A DNA stretch of 39,942 nucleotides from Maribacter sp. GTDB lineage: Bacteria; Bacteroidota; Bacteroidia; Flavobacteriales; Flavobacteriaceae. Both the position numbers and the translations under genes were made by a program. The stretch spans positions 1-39,942 of the forward strand of contig JAHDDP010000029.1 of assembly GCA_020629285.1 (NCBI GenBank), given 5' to 3'. Of this stretch, positions 34,187 through 39,942 are shown one piece after another; position 1 is the first letter of the stretch; the number at the start of each line of letters is the position of its first letter. The notes beneath the pieces were generated by a model that searched no databases, was not told where the DNA came from, and saw nothing but the letters and a program-made list of their open reading frames with translations.

Positions 34187-34230
34187 GGGGCAATTTAATT
34201 TTAACTTTAAAGTACTAAACTAAAGACTTA

Positions 34231-36534
34231 TTATACAGTAGTCAATTTATTAGGGTGCAAGATTACCTTCTCGCCATTAACTCTTATAGAAACCTCTTCA
34301 GTGCCTGTTAGGTGAAAAGAAGTGTTTTTTGCAGTAACATCGACTTTTATTATTCTATTTCTAAAATTAACCTTAAAAGAATATGCCTCCCATTGATCTG
34401 GTATTTGTGGCATAAACGATAATTTGTCATTGACAACGCGCATACCGCCAAAACCTTCAACTATACTCATCCAAGTACCGGCCATAGAAGTAATATGTAA
34501 GCCTTCTTCTACCTCTTTATTATAGTCATCTAAATCTAACCTAGATGTTCTTAAATAGAAATTATAAGCTTGTTCCATTCTCCCCAACTTGGCAGCCTGT
34601 ATACTATGCACGCAAGGAGACAATGAAGATTCATGAACAGTAAACGGCTCATAAAAATCGAAATGTTTTTCTAAATCTTCAGTAGAGAAATCTTCCTCAA
34701 AAAAGTAAAAGCCCTGCAGCACATCTGCTTGCTTTATATATGGTGATCTTAAAATTCTATCCCAACTCCATTTTTGATTAATTGGTCTATCTGACTTTGG
34801 CAATTCATCAACCCGTACCAATTCTTTGTCTAAGAAACCATCTTGTTGTAAGAATACGCCGTGCTTCTTTGAATACGGAAAGTACATTTTACTCGCTACT
34901 TTCTTCCACTTTTCGCATTCTCTATCCGTAAGTTGTGTTTTACCAATTATTCTATGGTAATCATCTGGATAGCCACTTTTAACCTTATCTAATTGTGTAA
35001 GCGTATAATTGATACACCATTTTGCTAAATAGTTGGTATACCAGTTATTATTTACATTATTCTCATATTCATTAGGTCCGGTAACACCTAACATCACATA
35101 TTTATTCTTATCCTTGGATAAGTTTACGCGTTGGTGCCAGAATCTAGAAATAGCGATTAACACTTCTAGCCCCATTTCTGGTATGTAGCTATAATCCCCC
35201 GTATATCTAAAGTAATTATGAATTGCAAAGGCGATAGCTCCGTTTCTATGAATTTCTTCAAAGGTAATCTCCCACTCATTATGGCATTCTTCGCCATTCA
35301 TGGTTACCATTGGGTACAATGCAGCGCCATTAGAAAAGCCTAACTTCTTAGCATTCTCAATAGCTTTTTCTAAATGATTGTAACGATACTTCAATAACTT
35401 TCTAGCTACCTTATCATCTTTGGTGGCCATATAAAACGGAATACAATATGCTTCGGTATCCCAATAGGTACTACCACCGTATTTTTCGCCGGTAAACCCT
35501 TTTGGACCAATATTCAATCTAGAATCTGTACCTAAATATGTCTGGTTCAACTGAAAGATATTGAAGCGAATGCCCTGTTGCGCCTTTATATCGCCTTCAA
35601 TTACAATATCACTCATATCCCAAATAGCGGCCCAAGCTTCTATCTGTTTTTGCATTAAGCCACCAAAACCAATAGCACTAACTTCGCTTAAGCTATTATT
35701 GGCAACTTGTATTAATTCTTCATTTGGATGATTTCTTGAAACCACATAACCACCAAATTTTGTCAAGGTAACAGATGTATTGGCTTTTACGTCTTGCTCA
35801 AATTTCAAAGACACAAAATTGTCTGTTTTTTCTGATGGAACACCTGTTACTTCAGCACCATTATACTCCAAAGAAGCCTGCATAAACGTACAGGTCTTAA
35901 ATTCTGTTTTCATGGTATGCGCTTCAATAAAAGCACGATTACCTGTGGAACTTACATTAGTCGTGTTCCAGAATTTATCATCCCAGTTACTATCTTCATT
36001 AGTAATACCACTATCTAGAAATGGCTCAAATACGACCTTGGCATTAACATTTAAAACCTTTACTTCATATGAAATAGCACCTACTTCATCAATATCCAAA
36101 CTCAAAAATCGCTTTACCATTACATCGATTTCCACATTATTTGCAGATACCGCTTGAAAACTACGGGTGTATACACCCTCTTTCATATTTAACTCTCTTC
36201 TGAAATTGGATACTTTTTTACAAGTAGCTAAATCAAATTCAACATCGTTTAAATAGATTTTTATGCCGATCCAATTAGGAGCATTCAACACTTTGGCAAA
36301 GTACTCTGGATATCCATTTTTCCACCAACCCACTCGCGTTTTGTCAGGATAATAAACTCCTGCAATATAACTGCCTTGAAAAGTATCACCTGTATAGGTT
36401 TCCTCAAAATTTGCCCGTTGCCCCATGGCCCCATTACCAATACTAAAAATACTTTCTGAAGATTTTACGTTTTCTTGATCGAAACTTTCTTCTATAATGC
36501 TCCAATTATCTGGTTTTATGTAATCTTGATTCAT
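34231..36534 (-). CDS. GH65 maltose phosphorylase
   Basis: A 767-residue inverting phosphorylase. It splits maltose (or a related glucosyl disaccharide) with phosphate, giving glucose and beta-glucose-1-phosphate. The catalytic Glu489 is in GVTGPNEYENNVNNNWYTN, closely matching Glu487 of the Lactobacillus maltose phosphorylase as I recall. The (alpha/alpha)6 barrel segment WDTEAYCIPFYM and the N-terminal beta-domain (1-270) are present. No signal peptide. Trehalose or kojibiose phosphorylase are alternatives, but the neighbouring PgmB and GH13 favour maltose. Confidence 0.9.
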   Translation of the reverse strand: MNQDYIKPDNWSIIEESFDQENVKSSESIFSIGNGAMGQRANFEETYTGDTFQGSYIAGVYYPDKTRVGWWKNGYPEYFAKVLNAPNWIGIKIYLNDVEFDLATCKKVSNFRRELNMKEGVYTRSFQAVSANNVEIDVMVKRFLSLDIDEVGAISYEVKVLNVNAKVVFEPFLDSGITNEDSNWDDKFWNTTNVSSTGNRAFIEAHTMKTEFKTCTFMQASLEYNGAEVTGVPSEKTDNFVSLKFEQDVKANTSVTLTKFGGYVVSRNHPNEELIQVANNSLSEVSAIGFGGLMQKQIEAWAAIWDMSDIVIEGDIKAQQGIRFNIFQLNQTYLGTDSRLNIGPKGFTGEKYGGSTYWDTEAYCIPFYMATKDDKVARKLLKYRYNHLEKAIENAKKLGFSNGAALYPMVTMNGEECHNEWEITFEEIHRNGAIAFAIHNYFRYTGDYSYIPEMGLEVLIAISRFWHQRVNLSKDKNKYVMLGVTGPNEYENNVNNNWYTNYLAKWCINYTLTQLDKVKSGYPDDYHRIIGKTQLTDRECEKWKKVASKMYFPYSKKHGVFLQQDGFLDKELVRVDELPKSDRPINQKWSWDRILRSPYIKQADVLQGFYFFEEDFSTEDLEKHFDFYEPFTVHESSLSPCVHSIQAAKLGRMEQAYNFYLRTSRLDLDDYNKEVEEGLHITSMAGTWMSIVEGFGGMRVVNDKLSFMPQIPDQWEAYSFKVNFRNRIIKVDVTAKNTSFHLTGTEEVSIRVNGEKVILHPNKLTTV

Positions 36535-36603
36535 GAAATTTATGTTGAATTGAAATTTGAAACAATGAAATTAAAATACAGCTATCTTAATTTATTGATT
36601 TTA

Positions 36604-37260
36604 TTATTTTTTGATCAATGACCCTAAAAAATCATCGCTCATTTCTGTAAAGTCGTTAAAATTGTGATTGGCCTCGCTCAATATTTGCGCATCACCAATA
36701 CCTATACTTACCATGCTCGCCGCATTTGCTGCTTGAATACCTGCAACGGCATCTTCAAAAACAACACATGAACTTGCCTCAACCCCTAAATTATTAGCGG
36801 CTATTAAGAATACCTCTGGATCTGGTTTCGCTTTTGTGACGTTATTACCATCAACAATACTATCAAAATATGGTAATAAATCGACCTTCTCTAAAATAGG
36901 TCTTGCATTTTTACTCGCAGAACCTAATGCAATTGGAATATTCTTACTCTTTAAAAATTTTAAAACCCTGGTTACATCTGGCAAAATTTCACTAGCATCC
37001 ATCTTTTCTATATATGCAAGATAATCTACGTTCTTTTCTACCATCCAGGTATCGAATTGTTCTTGGGTAGCCTCTACACTACCAATATCCAAAAGAATCT
37101 CTAAGCACCGTTTTCTACTAACCCCCTTAAATAATTCATTTTGTTCTTTTGTAAATTCAAAGCCCAATTCGTTGGCTAGTTTACGCCAAGCTAAATAATG
37201 GTACTTTGCCGTATCTACGATGACACCATCCAAATCAAATATAAAACCTACTTTTTTCAT
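36604..37260 (-). CDS. pgmB: Beta-phosphoglucomutase
   Basis: A 218-residue HAD-family phosphatase-fold mutase. The nucleophile Asp9 and Asp11 lie in FDLDGVIVDTA. Motif II ALGSASKNARPIL, Lys-Pro-Asp-Pro (motif III) and VFEDAVAGIQAA (motif IV) follow. It converts beta-glucose-1-phosphate, the GH65 product, to glucose-6-phosphate. A start at 37311 adds 17 residues before the nucleophile; ATG 37260 is chosen. It lies 13 bp after the LacI gene and 69 bp before GH65. Confidence 0.94.
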   Translation of the reverse strand: MKKVGFIFDLDGVIVDTAKYHYLAWRKLANELGFEFTKEQNELFKGVSRKRCLEILLDIGSVEATQEQFDTWMVEKNVDYLAYIEKMDASEILPDVTRVLKFLKSKNIPIALGSASKNARPILEKVDLLPYFDSIVDGNNVTKAKPDPEVFLIAANNLGVEASSCVVFEDAVAGIQAANAASMVSIGIGDAQILSEANHNFNDFTEMSDDFLGSLIKK

Positions 37261-37273
37261 TCTATTACTTGTA

Positions 37274-38296
37274 TTAATTAATTGTAGAACCACGTTTAAC
37301 CAATGTGGCATTAATAACTTCTGTTTTAAAAGGAGCTTCTTCCATTTCTAAAGATTCCATTCTATCTATTAAAAACTTGGCGGCCTTTGCACCCATTATT
37401 TCACCATGTTGAGCTACTGTAGTTAGTTTTGGAGATGAGTATTTTGATAAAATACCATCAGTAAAACCTATTATTGAAATATCATTTGGAATATGATATC
37501 CTAGTTGCTGAATGATACTCATACACTGAACCGCAAAAATTTCGTTTACACATAGTACTGCATCAACTTTATTATTGCTAAAAAATGTTGTAATATGCTC
37601 TGTATGGTCTAGACCATGAGGTAAGGTCAGTATTAAGCTTTCATCAACCGAAACACCTTTATCTTTCAAACCCTCTAAGTAGCCTTCCCTTCTACTTTCA
37701 CTAACATTAAAAAACTCTTCCGTAGTAATCAGTGCAACTTTCTTAGCGCCTTTATCAATAAAATGCTCAACTGCCTGTTTCGATATTCCCTTATCATTAA
37801 GTACTACTTTATCACATGCAATTTCATCGGTAACACGATCAAATAGTACAATTGGTATACCTTGATCCAACAATTCCTTTAGATGGGTATAATCGTTCTT
37901 TTGTTGCGTTTCGGCACTTAATGAAAGTATAAAACCATCAATACTACCATTCGCCAACATTTCCATATTGATAACCTCTTTATCAAACGATTCGTCTGAA
38001 ATACAAATAATAACATTATACCCCATGCTATTGGCATACTTTTCTATACCCCTAAATACCGTTGTAAAAAAATGGTGCACTATATCAGGTATTACCACAC
38101 CAATGTTCTTAGTTCTTCTATTTTTAAGGCTAAGGGCTATATTATTCGGTCGGTAATTATAAAATTTGGCGAATGCCTTGATTCTGTCTTTTGTGTCTTT
38201 ACTAATCTCCTTACTATTTTTTAAGGCTTTCGACACAGTAGAAATTGAAACATCAAGCTCTCTTGCAATATCTTTTAAAGTGATTTTTGGCTTCAA
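37274..38296 (-). CDS. LacI-family transcriptional regulator of the maltose locus
   Basis: A 340-residue regulator: helix-turn-helix and hinge (1-60, ITLKDIARELDVSISTVSKALKN) followed by a periplasmic-binding-like sugar domain (NIGVVIPDIVHHFFTTVF onward). The start codon is TTG at 38296: the frame upstream has only Leu/Phe/Lys codons and then a stop, with no ATG. It is the first gene of the maltose operon and divergent from the SusC gene, so it likely regulates both. The ligand is probably a glucose or maltose derivative, by context. Confidence 0.92.
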   Translation of the reverse strand: MKPKITLKDIARELDVSISTVSKALKNSKEISKDTKDRIKAFAKFYNYRPNNIALSLKNRRTKNIGVVIPDIVHHFFTTVFRGIEKYANSMGYNVIICISDESFDKEVINMEMLANGSIDGFILSLSAETQQKNDYTHLKELLDQGIPIVLFDRVTDEIACDKVVLNDKGISKQAVEHFIDKGAKKVALITTEEFFNVSESRREGYLEGLKDKGVSVDESLILTLPHGLDHTEHITTFFSNNKVDAVLCVNEIFAVQCMSIIQQLGYHIPNDISIIGFTDGILSKYSSPKLTTVAQHGEIMGAKAAKFLIDRMESLEMEEAPFKTEVINATLVKRGSTIN

Positions 38297-38399
38297 TAAA
38301 AAGAGTTTTAAAAATTAAGATAAGAACTTAAACTCTTCTAAAAGTTAAAGTTTGAAAATCTGCGGAAAAAAGTAAATATATAGAAAAAAGTATTTTTTA

Positions 38400-38407
38400 T
38401 ATATTTG
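38400..38407 (+). promoter_or_regulatory. Candidate -7 promoter box for susC
   Basis: TATATTTG is an exact match to TAnnTTTG. It would start transcription about 205 bases before the susC ATG and about 95 bases before the operator, leaving a long leader. No -33 TTG at standard spacing was found. Confidence 0.4.
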
Positions 38408-38509
38408 TATAAAATTGAAATATTCTGAATTATGCCATTAGTTAATTAAGAATACGATAAAATAGCCCTTTATCATTCATTATTCCCGTAATAAATAAAA
38501 GTTATTAAC

Positions 38510-38525
38510 ACGAAACCGTTTTCGT
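38510..38525. promoter_or_regulatory. LacI-family operator palindrome
   Basis: ACGAAACCGTTTTCGT is a 16-bp palindrome with a central CG and only one mismatched pair (14 of 16 positions symmetric). A central CG is the hallmark of LacI/GalR-family operators. It is adjacent to a LacI-type gene, which makes this regulator the likely ligand. Confidence 0.65.
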
Positions 38526-38618
38526 AATTTTTTAACTTTACCAATACTTAAAACGACACAGCTTTTTACATATTTTTAACATTCGAAATTAAATAAACTC
38601 AACTTAAATTAACAATTT

Positions 38619-39942
38619 ATGAAGATTACATTTCTAAAAAGTCTGTTGGTTCTAGGCGCATTTTTGTGCTTTGGATTTATACAGGCACAAGAAGTATCTG
38701 GAACTGTTTCAGATGCAAGCGGACCTTTACCCGGAGCTAGTGTTCTAGTAAAGGGAACAACAAATGGTACACAAACCGATTTTGACGGTAATTATATTTT
38801 GACCGCAGAAGAAGGTGCTGTACTTATTGTAAGTTATATTGGCTACAAGACTCAAGAAGTAGCGGTAAACGGTAGAACCTCAATTAACATTACACTTCAA
38901 GAAGATGCCCAAGCACTTGAAGAAGTTGTAATTATTGGTTACGGTACTACAACTGTTAAAGATGCAACCGGTTCCGTAACTGCGGTAACGGCCGAAGATT
39001 TTAATGGTGGTAACATTGCTTCTCCTGAACAATTAATTCAAGGTAAGACTGCTGGTGTTAATATTCAGGAAACCAGTGGTGAACCTGGAGCAGGAATCCA
39101 AATTAACATTAGAGGTTCTAATTCTGTTCGTGCAAACAACAATCCACTATTCGTAGTCGATGGTGTCCCATTAGGTGGTGGAGATACTTCTCCTCAGGGT
39201 GAGACAGGTTTTGGGCAAAGTGCTGTTAAAAATCCATTAAACTTTATCAACCCTAATGATATTGAAAGCATTAGTATATTAAAAGATGCATCTGCAACTG
39301 CCATTTATGGTTCTCGTGGAGCAAATGGTGTCGTTATAATAACCACTAAAAGTGGAAAAGGTAGTGGTCAAGGAGTTTGGGACTTTTCTAGCTCTTTGAG
39401 TATTGCTAAAGCAGCAAACACTTTTGACCTTTTAAACCCATCTGAATTCTTATCTGGTGTTACTGCTGTTGGCGGTAATGCAAGTGCAGTAAATTTTGGT
39501 GCTAATACAGATTGGCAACAAGTGGTATTAAGATCAACTGCTTCTCAAAACCAAAACCTTTCTTATTCTAAGAACTATGGTAGTGGTAATGTAAGAGCAA
39601 CATTTGGATATGGAAAACAATTTGGTATCGTTGAAAACTCTGATTTAGAAAGAATCACTGGTAGAGTTAACTTCAACCAACGTTTCTTAGATGACAAACT
39701 AGTTCTTGGTCTTCAAATGTCGATTGCTAGAATTAATGATTCTCAAGCGCCTATTAGTGCACAAGCAGGTGCTGCTGGTGATGTTTTAGGTGGTGCTTAT
39801 GCAGCAAACCCTACTTGGCCTTCTAACTCTAACTTTAATGCTGGTGGTTTAAATGTAAATCCTCAAAATGCATTAGACAATACTCAAAATATAACCAATA
39901 CCGATAGATATTTATTAAACGGTTCTATTCAGTATAACTTTA
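38619..39942 (+). CDS. SusC/RagA-family TonB-linked outer-membrane transporter (partial)
   Basis: The first 441 residues of a TonB-dependent transporter, cut by the window end. The signal peptide is MKITFLKSLLVLGAFLCFGF, with cleavage after IQA. A carboxypeptidase-regulatory-like domain follows (VSGTVSDASGPLPGASVLVKG...), then a TonB-box-like EEVVIIGYG and the plug domain with GVNIQE, VVDGVPLGG and IYGSRGANGVVII. The early barrel begins near residue 250. It is divergent from the LacI-controlled maltose operon, so maltooligosaccharide uptake is likely; a SusD partner would be expected just outside the window. Confidence 0.93.
   Translation, partial: MKITFLKSLLVLGAFLCFGFIQAQEVSGTVSDASGPLPGASVLVKGTTNGTQTDFDGNYILTAEEGAVLIVSYIGYKTQEVAVNGRTSINITLQEDAQALEEVVIIGYGTTTVKDATGSVTAVTAEDFNGGNIASPEQLIQGKTAGVNIQETSGEPGAGIQINIRGSNSVRANNNPLFVVDGVPLGGGDTSPQGETGFGQSAVKNPLNFINPNDIESISILKDASATAIYGSRGANGVVIITTKSGKGSGQGVWDFSSSLSIAKAANTFDLLNPSEFLSGVTAVGGNASAVNFGANTDWQQVVLRSTASQNQNLSYSKNYGSGNVRATFGYGKQFGIVENSDLERITGRVNFNQRFLDDKLVLGLQMSIARINDSQAPISAQAGAAGDVLGGAYAANPTWPSNSNFNAGGLNVNPQNALDNTQNITNTDRYLLNGSIQYNF

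Larger units (their letters stand above)
38297..38618. promoter_or_regulatory. Divergent lacI/susC control region (322 bp)
   Basis: No gene lies here. It holds a plus-strand -7 box TATATTTG (38400-38407), a LacI-type operator at 38510-38525, and a long AT-rich stretch before the susC ATG. A second, weaker box TATTTTTA is at 38571-38578, nearer to susC. Which box is used was not decided; the operator sits about 94 bp upstream of the ATG. Confidence 0.6.

Noticed and set aside
36535..36603. Heptad-like spacing of TGAA motifs upstream of GH65
   Set aside because: Spacings are 5, 7 and 8 bp, not a constant 7, so it does not match the arginine-cluster arrays.
1..39942. Insertion sequences, tRNA or rRNA genes
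   Set aside because: No transposase-like frame, terminal inverted repeats around a gene of that type, or tRNA-like cloverleaf was recognised; tRNAs were checked only by eye.

Overview
The window looks like chromosomal DNA of a marine or environmental member of the Flavobacteriaceae (Bacteroidota), close to genera such as Maribacter or Zobellia; the genus is a guess. The evidence is a low-GC genome, TAnnTTTG-type promoters, a SusC/RagA outer-membrane protein, a type IX secretion (T9SS) type-B adhesin paired with a PorP/SprF protein, a mevalonate pathway, and an arginine cluster built on a carbamoyltransferase that acts on a blocked ornithine. No tRNA, rRNA, CRISPR array or insertion sequence was seen.

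Region 1 (1-4790) is a mixed set: a small membrane protein, two unrecognised proteins, a methyltransferase, an NTF2/SnoaL-like protein, an agmatinase/arginase-family ureohydrolase and a polytopic GT87/GT-C-like mannosyltransferase.

Region 2 (4791-16676) is a combined arginine-proline biosynthesis cluster, all on the plus strand: leader peptide, GNAT acyltransferase, argG, argC, proC, argD, proA, proB, argF', a 60-residue membrane protein, argB, argE, argH. It encodes glutamate to proline (ProB, ProA, ProC) and glutamate to arginine through N-acyl intermediates. Residue Ser89 of ArgF' suggests these are N-succinyl rather than N-acetyl. A 28-codon ORF ahead of the first gene ends Arg-Arg-Arg-Arg-Pro and is a strong candidate for an attenuation leader peptide. 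Five of the gaps between genes here are filled with degenerate arrays of 7-bp units, and a perfect 36-bp inverted pair flanks argC.

Region 3 (16669-24189) holds a YihY/BrkB membrane protein, then a two-gene T9SS unit: a giant adhesin of about 1823 residues (leucine-rich repeats, one Ig-like domain, eleven fn3-like repeats, CHU_C-type sorting domain) followed 6 bp later by its likely PorP/SprF partner.

Region 4 (24186-29842) runs mainly on the minus strand: mvaD, a GHMP (mevalonate) kinase, a UbiA-family prenyltransferase, an RsuA-like pseudouridine synthase with an altered catalytic motif, and a zinc metallopeptidase. A plus-strand TspO follows.

Region 5 (29839-39942) is a maltose/maltooligosaccharide locus. 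On the minus strand lie a LacI-type regulator, beta-phosphoglucomutase, a GH65 maltose phosphorylase, a GH13 amylase, a GDPD lipoprotein, a flavoprotein and a DUF1697 protein, all tightly spaced. A SusC-like transporter, cut by the window end, is divergent, with a LacI-type operator palindrome in the 322-bp gap between them. The likely flow is SusC import, cytoplasmic GH13 hydrolysis, GH65 phosphorolysis to beta-glucose-1-phosphate, and PgmB conversion to glucose-6-phosphate.
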